Shown here: positions 36,060 to 44,302 of the stretch, piece after piece
Layout of the letters: each line of letters begins with the position of its first letter
Position numbering within the stretch: position 1 is the stretch's first letter
NCBI RefSeq assembly: GCF_014648915.1
Contig: NZ_BMSA01000041.1
Coordinates: 1-64,000 of the forward strand
Length of the DNA: 64,000 nt
Direction: 5' to 3'
DNA from: Streptomyces phaeofaciens
GTDB taxonomy: Bacteria; Actinomycetota; Actinomycetes; Streptomycetales; Streptomycetaceae
Translations under genes and position numbers: made by a program
The notes under the pieces: model-generated
The model's database searches: none
What the model was told of the DNA's origin: nothing
The model's input: the letters and a program-made list of their open reading frames with translations, nothing else

Positions 36060-36759
36060 CCTGCCTCGGGCATGATCACTTCCAGCTGCCACGTTGATGT
36101 CAGGGCTCGCATCTTGTGGAAGCTGTCCTCGATGCCGGTGCGGAAGAGCCTGCCGCTCTCGTGGTCACGGACGGCCGAGGACCGTTCGACGAGACGCTCG
36201 GCGAAGGCTCCCGGGGAAGCGGGGCCTGACAGATGCAGGCCTGTCTCGCGCAGTGCCTCGCGGCGCAACTGCTCCGGGAAATTGGTGATCAGCTTGCCCA
36301 CCACACCCGTGCGGGTACGCGCGAACGCGCCGAAGTGCACGTCGCGGCAGTGGTGCGACCGGGCGCAGTGGAGCACGACCAGGTCGCGCAGCGCTGCCAC
36401 GTGAAGCGGGTCGGCGAACGGAGTCGTAGCGTGCACGGCGGAGAACGCCGCAGGAGCACGCCTGTCCACATCGCCCCACAGCGCGCTTCAGCAGATGGAG
36501 AGCCGAAGGCGACGAAGTCCTCGGCACAGCCTCATGTGCTGGTGCTCCTCAGCTTGTGCACGCGTCCAGGATTGCGCAGGCCGAACGGGAGCAACTGCCA
36601 GCCGCTGCCCTTCGGCGCGCGCATCGTGAACTGCTTGAGCAGGACCCGGGAGATGAGGTGCTGCCGCGATGTCTGCTGTGCCGTTGCCACACACCGAATT
36701 CCGCCCGGCTGCGTCTTCCGGCTGCCAAGGGTTACCAGAGCAGGGACATACGTCACCAC
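36060..36759 (-). pseudogene. DUF4238-like protein, disrupted
   Basis: The minus strand starts at a GTG (36759) and includes TSRQHLISRVLLKQFT, matching the RQHYVPRFLL start of DUF4238 proteins, with GWQLLPFGLRNPGRVHKLRS next. A TGA follows in frame, then EDFVAFGSPSAE, then a 2-base insertion near 36500 shifts the frame. Readable sequence resumes with LWGDVDRRAPAAF, LRDLVVLHCARSHHCRDVHF and GKLITNFPEQLRREALRETG. It ends at MPEAG, beside the IS5 fragment. DUF4238 proteins are of unknown function. This copy is dead: one stop, one frameshift and a truncated 3' end. Confidence 0.5.
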
Positions 36760-36762
36760 CGG

Positions 36763-37110
36763 TCAGCCCAGCCGGACCACGGTGACGACCGCGTGCAGGG
36801 GCGTGCCCGCAACGACCTCCACCACGGCCATCGCCCCGGGCGGGCGTGCCCGGCGAGGCTTGGGGAGCGCGCGGGAGTGCGCCGCCTCGAAGCCGATCCG
36901 CGTGTTGCCTTCGTCATCGGCGACGTACACCACCGCCTCACCGTCCCGACCACGCAGTGCGGCAGCCTCATGGCGGCCCACGACCAGGGCCATCCACCGT
37001 GCGGTGACGTCGCAGCCGGTCCTTGACTGCAGCCGGACACCGGCCTCGGTCCGCCACAGCACGGTCCGGTGACCGTTGTCATCCAGACTTTGCCGTGTCT
37101 CATGAGACAC
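36763..37110 (-). CDS. Hypothetical protein upstream of the DUF4238-like gene
   Basis: 115 residues: MSHETRQSLDDNGHRTVLWR ... ALRGRDGEAVVYVADDEGNT and AVVEVVAGTPLHAVVTVVRL. Its stop lies only 4 bases from the start of the DUF4238-like gene, as in an operon. Codon use is plausible but a competing frame on the same strand is also open, so it may not be real. No family recognised. Confidence 0.35.
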   Translation of the reverse strand: MSHETRQSLDDNGHRTVLWRTEAGVRLQSRTGCDVTARWMALVVGRHEAAALRGRDGEAVVYVADDEGNTRIGFEAAHSRALPKPRRARPPGAMAVVEVVAGTPLHAVVTVVRLG

Positions 37111-37364
37111 GGGCCCGTCGAAGCGGCCGGGCCTGTGCGCGTCTCAGCTCCGGCTGCCCGGCAGCGGGGCGGCCACAAGCCAGGCCCTCGTCGGGCTTCG
37201 CGTCCAGGGCAGTCGTGACGGCGCGCCCGCGGGCGGATGCCGGGGCGTACTCATTTCTGCGAAGGCACAAGGTGACCACCTTCTCTTGGCGTGACTGGGC
37301 ACGGATTGACGCTCACCGTGGCGGTCCCCAGGCTGGTAGGGGGCCGGACGAAGGGACTGCGGCC

Positions 37365-38603
37365 GTGAGTGGCGGACAGAGTGAACTTTCCCGACTGCTG
37401 ACGGCAGCCGAGACGGCGGCGCCGGTGGAGGCCGTCGACGTGGTTGCCGAGGACCTGCGGCGGCGTTTCGAGGCCACGAAGGTCACCTTCCTCATCGTGG
37501 ACCTGACGGGGAAGGCGGTGGCGCGGCTGTCCACCGCCGGCGCCGTGGAGGGCGGGCGGGAAGCGGAGCGGATCCCCCTGTTCGGCAGCGTGTACGAGCA
37601 GGTGATCCGTACCCAGCGGCTGTATCAAGAGGCGACCGGCCAGGGACAGCGAGTAATCGTGCCGGTCACCAACCGGGGAGATGCCATCGGGCTGCTGGAA
37701 CTGCTCCTGCCGACCGCCCCCGGCGAGGACGTCCTCGATGCGGTCGGGGAAGCCGCCCACGCCTTGGCCTACGTCGTGATCGCCAACGGGCGCTTCACCG
37801 ACCTCTACACCTGGGGCAAACGCTCCAGGCCCCCCACCCTGGCGGCAGAAATCCAGTACCAGCTGCTGCCCCCGTCGCTGTCGTGCGAGGCCGCACAGTT
37901 CACACTGTGCGGGAACCTGGAGCCCTCCGAGGACCTCAGCGGCGACACCTTCGACTACATCCTGGACCGTGACACGCTGCACGTGTCGGTGACCGACCCC
38001 ATGGGCCATGACATCGACTCTGCACTGGCCGCCACACTCCTGGTCAGCGCCCTGCGCGGCGCCCGCCGCGCAGGAGTCGGCCTGGCCGAGCAGGCCCACC
38101 GGGCCGACCAGGCACTGGCCGACCACGGCCACGCTCACGCCACCGGGCAGCTGCTGCGCATCAACCTCCACACCGGGAAGGCCCAGCTCGTCAACGCCGG
38201 CCACCCCTGGCCACTGCGCATGCGCGAGGGGACTGCGCAGGAGATCACCTGCGAGGTGGACCATCCCTTCGGGCTGTCCGTGTCCGCGCCCCACCCCTAC
38301 CGCGTTCAGGACCTCGATCTGCGCCCCGGTGACCGTCTGCTCATGTTCACCGACGGCATGCTCGAACGTCACGGGGAGAAGGTCGACCTGCCCGCCCTGC
38401 TGGAGCGCACCCGGGACCTGCACCCGCGGGAGACCGCGCTGATGCTGACGTCCGCAGTCCGGGACGCTGCCGGCGGCCGGCTCGAAGACGATGCCACCGT
38501 GATGTGCCTGGACTGGCACGGCCACCAGGAGACCCAGCGGCACGTCAGCTCCGGCGCGGACACGCGGCAGGCTTCAGCCGGTCGCACGAAGCAGCAGCCG
38601 TGA
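37365..38603 (+). CDS. SpoIIE/RsbU-type PP2C serine phosphatase with GAF-like sensor
   Basis: 412 residues. The N-terminal 170 residues look GAF-like (VDVVAEDLRRRFEATKVTFL, VIVPVTNRGDAIGLLELLLP). The C-terminal PP2C_SIG domain has IQYQLLPPSL, the metal-binding Gly-Asp in EDLSGDTFDY, VTDPMGHDIDSALAATLLVS, LVNAGHPWPLRMR, RLLMFTDGMLERH and EDDATVMCLDW. Such enzymes dephosphorylate anti-anti-sigma factors and activate alternative sigma factors. The consensus GGDxYD is here SGDTFD, still with Gly-Asp. GTG 37365 is chosen because GAAGGGA lies 10 bases upstream and the preceding residues look unstructured. Confidence 0.85.
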   Translation: MSGGQSELSRLLTAAETAAPVEAVDVVAEDLRRRFEATKVTFLIVDLTGKAVARLSTAGAVEGGREAERIPLFGSVYEQVIRTQRLYQEATGQGQRVIVPVTNRGDAIGLLELLLPTAPGEDVLDAVGEAAHALAYVVIANGRFTDLYTWGKRSRPPTLAAEIQYQLLPPSLSCEAAQFTLCGNLEPSEDLSGDTFDYILDRDTLHVSVTDPMGHDIDSALAATLLVSALRGARRAGVGLAEQAHRADQALADHGHAHATGQLLRINLHTGKAQLVNAGHPWPLRMREGTAQEITCEVDHPFGLSVSAPHPYRVQDLDLRPGDRLLMFTDGMLERHGEKVDLPALLERTRDLHPRETALMLTSAVRDAAGGRLEDDATVMCLDWHGHQETQRHVSSGADTRQASAGRTKQQP

Positions 38604-38804
38604 CCAGAGTGCTCTCCTGGACGGTGCCAGGCGGCCGGGGAGTAGCTCTTGCGTCGCGCCTCTTCCTGGAAGCCTGAGCTCTCGCCCTTCCCCAGCCGCT
38701 ACGGGCGGGACTGTAAATCATTGACAGACCCGATCGACCGCGATCGCCACCGGCAAGGTCGACATGGGTGACGGGCTCGCCCGCATGCTGAAAGGCGAGT
38801 GATC

Positions 38805-39175
38805 ATGGTCCGCGTCTCACGGCGACGGGGAGACGCGGCCGGCCGCCATGCCGACACCGTCCGCTTCGTGCTGTTCGAAGCACGTCCGGCAGGGCTGGAC
38901 TTCCAGCAGCTCGTCCGCGCGACCGACCTGTCCCCCTGCCAGGTCCGGTCTCGGTGCGCTCAAGGACGAGGCTGCTTCACGAGGCTGGCCGCCGCTGGCA
39001 TGAACCCGGCAGGCCGGCTATCGGCTCGGCGCCGACCGGGCCGCACTCGAGGCATACGAACGAGCCGTCGTCTCCCAGAAACTCAACGAGTTCCGACGGT
39101 TCATCTCCGGCACCGTCGCCCCGATGCCGCCGCTCACCCGGGCGACAAATGGGTCAAGCACATCGCCGCCTGAAA
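38805..39175 (+). pseudogene. RacP-like protein, multiply broken
   Basis: MVRVSRRRGDAAGRHADTVR and FVLFEARPAGLDFQQLVRAT then DLSPCQVRS form the normal N-terminus of streptomycete RacP proteins. A 2-base deletion shifts to ALKDEAASRGWPPLA, a TGA stands where Trp is expected, then QAGYRLGADRAALEAYERAV and LNEFRRFISGTVAP continue. A second shift leads to HPGDKWVKHIAA. Two frameshifts and one nonsense codon make it a clear pseudogene. RacP function is poorly defined. Confidence 0.65.
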
Positions 39176-39367
39176 GGGCCGGGGCCGGTCGGCAGCCTGT
39201 CACGAACCGGTGCCGGGGCACCTTGGCCAGCAATGGCGCTCAGGCCCTGCTTGGTGAGGGAGCGGGCCAGGTGGCCCGCAGGCCGGTCGCGTCGGTCTCC
39301 AGGTCTCCGCTCGTTCGCCCGGGGGCGGAGGCTGACCGGGCTGCTGTTGCGGTGCGCCGGGTGGGGG

Positions 39368-40000
39368 TCAGGGGGGTGTGAGGGTGTCGAGCCGGGCGGC
39401 GAGGTCGGGGTGGGCGGCGGCCAGGTGGGGGCGGGTGGCGGTCAGGGGGGTGATGAGGTCGGTGGGGTCGTCGTGGGCGAGGGCCGCGTTGAGCTTGTTG
39501 AGCGGGCGGCGGGCGGCGGGGGGCAGGTCGGTGAGGGCGGTGATCTGGCCGGCGAGGCGGCGTAGGTCGGCGGCGTTGGCGCGGGCCCAGGCGGCGGTGG
39601 TGCGGTCGGCGGCGCGGGCCTGTCGGGTGGCCGTCACGCGTTGTTCGCCGGTGGCCCCGGCGGGGCCGGGGCGGCCTCGTAGGTAGCGGCGTTCGGCGGC
39701 CTGGCGGCTGGCGACGCCGAGGGGGTGGGCGAGGTCGGCCCAGCTGGCTCCCGCGTCGCGGGCGGTTTCGATCAGGCCGGTCTCCCATCCGGCGAGCTGC
39801 TCGCGCACCCGCCGCAGCAGCATCAGGGAGGCCAGGGCCTGTTCCGGACCGGGAGCGTCGGGGGCGGTTGGGGTCTCGTGCTGGGCTTCGCGCAGGGCGT
39901 CGTCTATGACGTCAAGGGCCGCCGCGGCGGCGAGGAACGACACCGGGCTGTGGGCGTCGGCGCTGGGCGAGGACGGCTGGTTGGCCGCGGTCACGGGCAC
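39368..40000 (-). CDS. HSP18 transcriptional regulator-like protein
   Basis: 210 residues, divergent from the hsp20 gene 121 bp away. A helix-rich N-terminus (SFLAAAAALDVIDDALREAQ, LASLMLLRRVREQLAGWETG) is followed by a helix-turn-helix-like segment, IETARDAGASWADLAHPLGV then ASRQAAERRYLRGRPG. The helical C-terminus includes ADLRRLAGQITALTDLPPAA. It resembles proteins annotated as HSP18 regulators beside small heat-shock genes in Streptomyces. The GTG start at 40000 follows GAGGGAGGT. Two palindromes in the shared promoter region are its likely operators, implying self-repression and heat-controlled hsp18. Confidence 0.7.
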   Translation of the reverse strand: MPVTAANQPSSPSADAHSPVSFLAAAAALDVIDDALREAQHETPTAPDAPGPEQALASLMLLRRVREQLAGWETGLIETARDAGASWADLAHPLGVASRQAAERRYLRGRPGPAGATGEQRVTATRQARAADRTTAAWARANAADLRRLAGQITALTDLPPAARRPLNKLNAALAHDDPTDLITPLTATRPHLAAAHPDLAARLDTLTPP

Positions 40001-40011
40001 CTCCCTCAGGT

Positions 40012-40056
40012 TGTCATCCAGTAGACGACATCATGTTTGTCATCCATTGGATGACA
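40012..40056. promoter_or_regulatory. Paired palindromic operators between hsp18 and its regulator
   Basis: TGTCATCCAGTAGACGACA (40012-40030) and TGTCATCCATTGGATGACA (40038-40056) have arms TGTCATCCA/TGGATGACA, perfect in the second site. Their centres are 26 bp apart, about two and a half helical turns. They lie 12-56 bp upstream of the regulator start and 66-110 bp upstream of hsp18, suited to control of both promoters. Confidence 0.72.
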
Positions 40057-40121
40057 TGTTACAACGGTGTCAGTGAGCGCATTGGCAGTAACTGCCTGAA
40101 CCTGCTGGAGGTGTTTTCACG

Positions 40122-40553
40122 ATGTTGATGCGCACTGACCCCTTCCGTGAGCTGGACCGGCTGACGCAGCAGCTGATGAGCCCGGGGACCTGGTCGAGGC
40201 CGTCGGCGATGCCGATGGACGCCTACCGCGAGGGCGACGAGTACGTGGTGGCCTTCGACCTTCCCGGTGTCACCGCGGACGCGATCGACATCGACGTCGA
40301 GCGGAACATGCTCACCGTCAAGGCCGAGCGCCGGCCGGTGGCGAAGGCCGACGACGTGCAGATGGAGCTGTCCGAGCGGCCGCTGGGTGTCTTCTCCCGC
40401 CAGATCGTGCTCGCCGACACCCTCGACACCGAGCACATCCGGGCCGACTACGATGCGGGCGTGCTCACCCTGCGGATCCCGATCGCCGAGCGTGCCAAGC
40501 CCCGCAAGATCTCCATCGGCGTCGGTTCCGGCCGCAAGGAGATCTCCGGCTGA
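40122..40553 (+). CDS. hsp18: Hsp20/alpha-crystallin small heat-shock protein (HSP18)
   Basis: 143 residues. MLMRTDPFRELDRLTQQLMS is the usual start. The alpha-crystallin domain spans about 30-135 with EYVVAFDLPGVTADAIDIDV, MLTVKAERRP, GVFSRQIVLADTLDTEHIRA and DYDAGVLTLRIPIAER, then PRKISIGVG. It is an ATP-independent chaperone holding unfolded proteins during heat shock. GGAGGTG lies 10 bases before the ATG. Expression is probably governed by the divergent regulator acting at 40012-40056. Confidence 0.93.
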   Translation: MLMRTDPFRELDRLTQQLMSPGTWSRPSAMPMDAYREGDEYVVAFDLPGVTADAIDIDVERNMLTVKAERRPVAKADDVQMELSERPLGVFSRQIVLADTLDTEHIRADYDAGVLTLRIPIAERAKPRKISIGVGSGRKEISG

Positions 40554-40656
40554 CACCGGCCGGACAGGTGCGGAGGGCGGGCATCTGATCTCCCCCCTCA
40601 CCCCGTCCTCTGCACCCCGTGGGCAGTGCGAAGAACAAGAAGGGGTGGCGGCCGAG

Positions 40657-41052
40657 ATGGCTCTGCGGCGTGAAGCGTTCCTCGACCATGTGAAGGAACG
40701 CAGCGAGTACGGCACTGCGGAGGAAGCCGAGCGCGCGGCCCGTGTGGTGCTCGCCCTGCTCGGCGCGCACCTGGTCGGCGAGGTCCGCGCCCAGCTCGCG
40801 GCGCGCCTGCCGGAGGGCTTCGCCCTGATCCTGCTCAACCCGCTGCAGAGCGCCGAGCCGCTGCCTCCGGAGCGGTTCGTCCGGGCGACCGCGGCCTGGA
40901 TCGAGGGCGCCACCGAGCAGACCGCGACCTGGGACGTCAGCGCCGTCCTGTCGACGGTCGCCGACGCGGCCGGCGATGACCTGCTGGGGGAGATCCTGCT
41001 CCAGCTCCCCGTCGGCTACGACCTCCTCTTCGGTCGCCCCCAGCCCACCTGA
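40657..41052 (+). CDS. DUF2267 family protein
   Basis: 131 residues from MALRREAFLDHVKERSEYGT. EEAERAARVVLALLGAHLVG, EVRAQLAARLPEGFALILLN and ERFVRATAAWIEGATEQTAT follow the helical DUF2267 pattern. The end LLGEILLQLPVGYDLLFGRP is typical. A GTG at 40645 is an alternative start. The family recurs next to hsp20 and universal-stress genes in actinobacteria; molecular role unknown. It lies 103 bp after hsp18 and may be in the same transcript. Confidence 0.8.
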   Translation: MALRREAFLDHVKERSEYGTAEEAERAARVVLALLGAHLVGEVRAQLAARLPEGFALILLNPLQSAEPLPPERFVRATAAWIEGATEQTATWDVSAVLSTVADAAGDDLLGEILLQLPVGYDLLFGRPQPT

Positions 41053-41115
41053 CCCATACCTCGGTGCCGCACACCGGCACCGCCCACTCTGGCTTGACGA
41101 AAGGCATGCACCGCA

Positions 41116-41652
41116 GTGATCACCGACGTACGCGTACCGCTTGAGCACCAGCAGCCGTATGGGACGGCGTATGAGCAGATGCTGGAGAAGGTCCGCTACG
41201 AAGGCGCCTACCCCACTCGTGAGCGAGCCGACGAAGCCGTCCGCCTGGTCCTCTCGGGCCTGGGACGCCAGCTGACCGGCGACGAACGCGTCGATCTGGC
41301 CGCCTGCCTGCCCTTGGAGGCCGCACGTGTCCTGACCGCGCAGATCCCCGGCACACAGCCGCTGACCGGATGGGCCTTCGTCAAGGACCTCGCCGCCCGC
41401 TCCGGCGCCTCCCTGGCCACGTCCCGGTGGGACACCGGCTCCGTCTTCGCGGCCGTCGCCGCCCACGCCGGCCCCGGCCTCATCACCCGCATCCTGCACC
41501 AGCTCCCCACCGGCTACGCGCTGTTGTTCGGCCGCGCCGAACTCACCCCGGCCCGCGTAAACGGTCCGCGCCCTCCCAGCGCCAGGGAGGGTTGGACGAC
41601 GGTGCACGGCCCGCGCACCCCGTGGGGAGGGTCCGCCGCAGCCTCGGCGTGA
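41116..41652 (+). CDS. DUF2267 family protein, second copy
   Basis: 178 residues from a GTG. AYEQMLEKVRYEGAYPTRER, ADEAVRLVLSGLGRQLTGDE and RVDLAACLPLEAARVLTAQI match the preceding gene, and ITRILHQLPTGYALLFGRAE repeats its C-terminal motif. An extra disordered tail of about 35 residues follows. It is a tandem paralogue in the hsp18 cluster, probably one operon. Function unknown. Confidence 0.8.
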   Translation: MITDVRVPLEHQQPYGTAYEQMLEKVRYEGAYPTRERADEAVRLVLSGLGRQLTGDERVDLAACLPLEAARVLTAQIPGTQPLTGWAFVKDLAARSGASLATSRWDTGSVFAAVAAHAGPGLITRILHQLPTGYALLFGRAELTPARVNGPRPPSAREGWTTVHGPRTPWGGSAAASA

Positions 41653-41697
41653 CAGCCGGGCTCCGGGCGGGGCCGGAGCCATGGTGAAGACGACGTT

Positions 41698-41723
41698 GCC
41701 CGGGACGCCGGAGCGTCCCGGGC
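41698..41723. terminator. Bidirectional hairpin terminator
   Basis: GCCCGGGACGC (41698-41708) pairs perfectly with GCGTCCCGGGC (41713-41723) across a CGGA tetraloop. It lies between the convergent DUF2267 and MerR genes. Confidence 0.8.
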
Positions 41724-41780
41724 GGTATGTGCGGGCGCCAGCCGCGAAGCGGCTTGGGTGGGTTGCGGATCTTCGCTGTC

Positions 41781-42119
41781 TCAGGCCGAGGCCGGCGGAG
41801 CGGATGACTCGGCGGCGCGGCGGTACTCGGCGTTGAGGCGCTGGGCTTCTTCGAGCTGGTCTTCGAGGATGACGATGCGGCAGGCGGCCTCGATCGGGGT
41901 CCCGTGGTCGACGAGCTCCCGGGCCCGGGCGGCGATGCGCAGTTGGTAGCGGGAGTAGCGGCGGTGCCCGCCCGCGGAGCGAAGCGGGGTGATCAGGCGG
42001 GCTTCGCCGATGGCGCGGAGGAAGCCCTGGGTGGTGCCGAGCATCTCGGCGGCCCGGCCCATCGTGTAGGCGGGGTAGTCGTCGTCGTCGAGACGGCCGA
42101 AGGTGTCGTCTGCTGTCAT
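41781..42119 (-). CDS. MerR-family transcriptional regulator
   Basis: 112 residues from MTADDTFGRLDDDDYPAYTM. The winged HTH reads YTMGRAAEMLGTTQGFLRAI, GEARLITPLRSAGGHRRYSR and YQLRIAARARELVDHGTPIE, followed by a coiled-coil helix (IVILEDQLEEAQRLNAEYRR). The short C-terminus lacks the cysteine effector domain of metal sensors, as in HspR-like members. AGAGAGGTGC precedes the ATG. The 30-bp palindrome at 42146-42175 lies 27-56 bp upstream and is a likely autoregulatory site. Confidence 0.85.
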   Translation of the reverse strand: MTADDTFGRLDDDDYPAYTMGRAAEMLGTTQGFLRAIGEARLITPLRSAGGHRRYSRYQLRIAARARELVDHGTPIEAACRIVILEDQLEEAQRLNAEYRRAAESSAPPASA

Positions 42120-42145
42120 TGCACCTCTCTGTGGAACGCGCTTGA

Positions 42146-42175
42146 GGGCCCTGGTGTCGTACGACACCAGGGCCC
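42146..42175. promoter_or_regulatory. Perfect 30-bp palindrome upstream of the MerR gene
   Basis: GGGCCCTGGTGTCGT followed at once by its reverse complement ACGACACCAGGGCCC, with no spacer. MerR proteins bind dyads within their promoters, so an operator is the first guess. A cruciform or terminator of the neighbouring noncoding segment is possible. Confidence 0.7.
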
Positions 42176-42181
42176 GAAGGA

Positions 42182-42735
42182 ACTGCTACACCATCTGCCG
42201 GCCCTGGTACTGCGCCGGCGTTCTGTTTCCGCTAGCCCGACGGGAATGCTGTCGGGGGTGCGGGGATCGCGGTTGCTTGACCGGAGACCACCTCACTATC
42301 GATGTCCTGCGGTACCCGGGCTCAACACTCCGCCCGGGCGATCCTGATGGCGCCTGCTTCCTCCGTTTCTTCCCTCGGTGATCAACTGCGTACTGCTGGT
42401 ACTGCGAACTGCTCAGCGGCCTGTGACAGCGCCACCCTTCGGCAGTCAGCCCCGTCGCCCGTCCTGCGTCTGCTCTGGCTTAGAACCCCACTGCCGAACT
42501 TCCCGGTGCGCGCGTCCGCAGCCGACGCCTTCACCGAGGTACTGCTCACTGACTTCACTGCTGGGTACTGCGTCCTGCACTTACGGGTACTGCGTCAACT
42601 GCGGTACTGCTCACGGCGGCCCCTGATCACTGCGGGCCACCCGGTCCGGTCGCCAGTCCCGTCGCCGTCCTGCAACAACCCTGGCTTCGAAACTCTGCCA
42701 CCGCACCGTCCTGTCAACTGCACTGCGGGTACTGC
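42182..42735 (+). repeat. Array of 17 ACTGC motifs (often GGTACTGC) in a noncoding segment
   Basis: ACTGC starts at 42182, 42209, 42385, 42392, 42401, 42408, 42490, 42541, 42557, 42567, 42589, 42598, 42606, 42629, 42717, 42722 and 42731, all on the plus strand. Seven of them are GGTACTGC. By chance fewer than one copy is expected in this length. An AT-richer tract follows (42785-42850) before the next gene. No frame through here has coding character. Candidates are a binding-site or iteron-like array, or a structured leader RNA. Confidence 0.75.
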
Positions 42736-42876
42736 TGCCCGGCAGTTCGTCTCTGCCAGGCCCTGCTGACTTCCTGGGCTACGACAGAAACCATAACCAG
42801 ACCACCACCCAATGTCTACTCCAGCCACCATAGATTTTCGCGCGTTCGGCGATGAGGCAATCGAACTCGAACAGCG

Positions 42877-43494
42877 ATGACACAGGGCTGGCAGACCACA
42901 CGCCGGGCACACGCAGCGCAGACAACCGGGCTCGCCGCCGTCGACCCCGCAACCGTTCAGCGCCTCCTCGGCGGCCGTGCCGGACGCCTGGCCGCCGACC
43001 GGGCCCGCGGCATCGACCCCAGGCCCGTCGTCCCGCGCGCCCTGCCCGCCACCGCCACCGTGCGCCACACCTTCCCCCGCCACACCCTGGACGGCACCCA
43101 CGTCCGCGCCGCCCTCCTCAAGACCGTCGTGGATCTGGGGCAGATGCTGCGCCACCGCGGGCAGGCGGCCCGCGTGCTCACCCTGATACTCCAGTTCGCC
43201 GGCAACACCACATGGGAAAAGACCCGCCGCCTCAAGGAGCCGTCCGCACACGACGAAGACCTGCGACTTCTGGCCTACCGGCTGATGGACGCCGCCGCCC
43301 TCCAGCGCGGCCGGCTCACCGGCCTTGCCCTCAAGGCCGAGGACCTCATCGACGCCGACCGCGTGGCCCGGCAGATCAGCCTCGACGACGCCCGCGAGGC
43401 ACGCCTGGTCGCCGAAGCGGCCGTCGACCGGGTCCGCGACAGGTTCGGGCCCGGCGTCATCGGTCCGGCCGCCGTCTTCCGGCGCGCCTCGTGA
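42877..43494 (+). CDS. Y-family DNA polymerase lacking palm and fingers
   Basis: 205 residues. AAVDPATVQRLLGGRAGRLA then ADRARGIDPRPVVPRALPAT is the helix-hairpin-helix thumb end of DinB/ImuB-type polymerases. RHTFPRHTLDGTHVRAALLK, MLRHRGQAARVLTLILQFAG, KTRRLKEPSAHDEDLRLLAY and LTGLALKAEDLIDADRVARQ form the little finger. The catalytic palm with its Asp residues is absent, and the 42.2-42.87 kb sequence upstream is noncoding. The gene has a clean start and stop, so the truncated form may persist as a DNA-binding or clamp-binding protein, or be a remnant. Confidence 0.65.
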   Translation: MTQGWQTTRRAHAAQTTGLAAVDPATVQRLLGGRAGRLAADRARGIDPRPVVPRALPATATVRHTFPRHTLDGTHVRAALLKTVVDLGQMLRHRGQAARVLTLILQFAGNTTWEKTRRLKEPSAHDEDLRLLAYRLMDAAALQRGRLTGLALKAEDLIDADRVARQISLDDAREARLVAEAAVDRVRDRFGPGVIGPAAVFRRAS

Positions 43495-43633
43495 CCCGTC
43501 GGCGGGCTACCGTCACCCGGCGCCGGCAGCGAGAGGCGGCGAAACCCGTACGGACGTGACCTATGGGTCCCACCGCCGGTTGACCGTGCGGGCCGCCGGG
43601 CCGGACGCGCGGGTCCCTGGTGCGGGGGTGGGA

Positions 43634-44302
43634 ATGACGTACGAGGACAGAGCCGTCGCTGTGCTCAAGACCGTGGCGGACCGGCAGCGGGCGGCCGACC
43701 ACGGCTGGGCGCTGGACTGGTACCTGGGCCCGCTGCGCCAGCGCGTGTTCCATCTTGCCGAGCGCGGGCTCACCCAGCTGGAGGACCGGGAGGACCGCGC
43801 GGCTCTGTCGCTGTGGGAAGAGCGGCCGGTGCGGTGGGCCACCCGCCTCACACCGCCCGGCCACGACCTCCTCCTCTACGCCCGCCACTGCCCCCGACCC
43901 GACACAGACCAGCGTGCGCCGTCCCCCGGGGCGCGGAAGGTGGAACTCATCCCGGCACAGATGACGGCACTGCGCCTGTTCGTCCTGCTCGCCGACAGGC
44001 TTCAGGTGCCGCCCGCCGAAGGCCTCGCTGAGCAGGTGCGCACGGCCCGGCGCGATGCCCCGGCGAACCGGCATGTGCTGTACCTGACCGAGGAGCAGAT
44101 GGTGTCGGTGGCGTACGGGTTCTGGCTGCACCGGATGACCGGCTCAGCCCTGGAGGCCAACCGCTTCGCCCGCGACTACGGCATCACCCACGACCCCGCC
44201 GCCGGCGCCGAGGGGGCCGCCCGGCGGTATGTCACCGGGGCCGTAGCGGCCGTCCCCGCGTCGGGCGGCACGACAGCCGACTCGGTCGGAACGGGCGGGT
44301 AG
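43634..44302 (+). CDS. DUF6417-like hypothetical protein
   Basis: 222 residues from MTYEDRAVAVLKTVADRQRA. GWALDWYLGPLRQRVFHLAE, LTQLEDREDRAALSLWEERP, VRWATRLTPPGHDLLLYARH, VELIPAQMTALRLFVLLADR and VLYLTEEQMVSVAYGFWLHR look like an all-helical protein with a MarR-like flavour, and resemble DUF6417 as I remember it. No catalytic motif is evident. It lies 139 bp after the truncated polymerase on the same strand. Function unknown. Confidence 0.55.
   Translation: MTYEDRAVAVLKTVADRQRAADHGWALDWYLGPLRQRVFHLAERGLTQLEDREDRAALSLWEERPVRWATRLTPPGHDLLLYARHCPRPDTDQRAPSPGARKVELIPAQMTALRLFVLLADRLQVPPAEGLAEQVRTARRDAPANRHVLYLTEEQMVSVAYGFWLHRMTGSALEANRFARDYGITHDPAAGAEGAARRYVTGAVAAVPASGGTTADSVGTGG

Noticed and set aside
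42141..42146. CTTGAG near the MerR gene as half of an HspR (HAIR) box.
   Set aside because: The partner ACTCAAG at the required 7-bp spacing is missing; the adjacent perfect palindrome is the stronger signal.
42302..42769. Plus-strand open frame of 155 codons through the ACTGC array.
   Set aside because: It lacks a ribosome-binding site and normal codon bias, and its residues merely reflect the repeated ACTGC motif.
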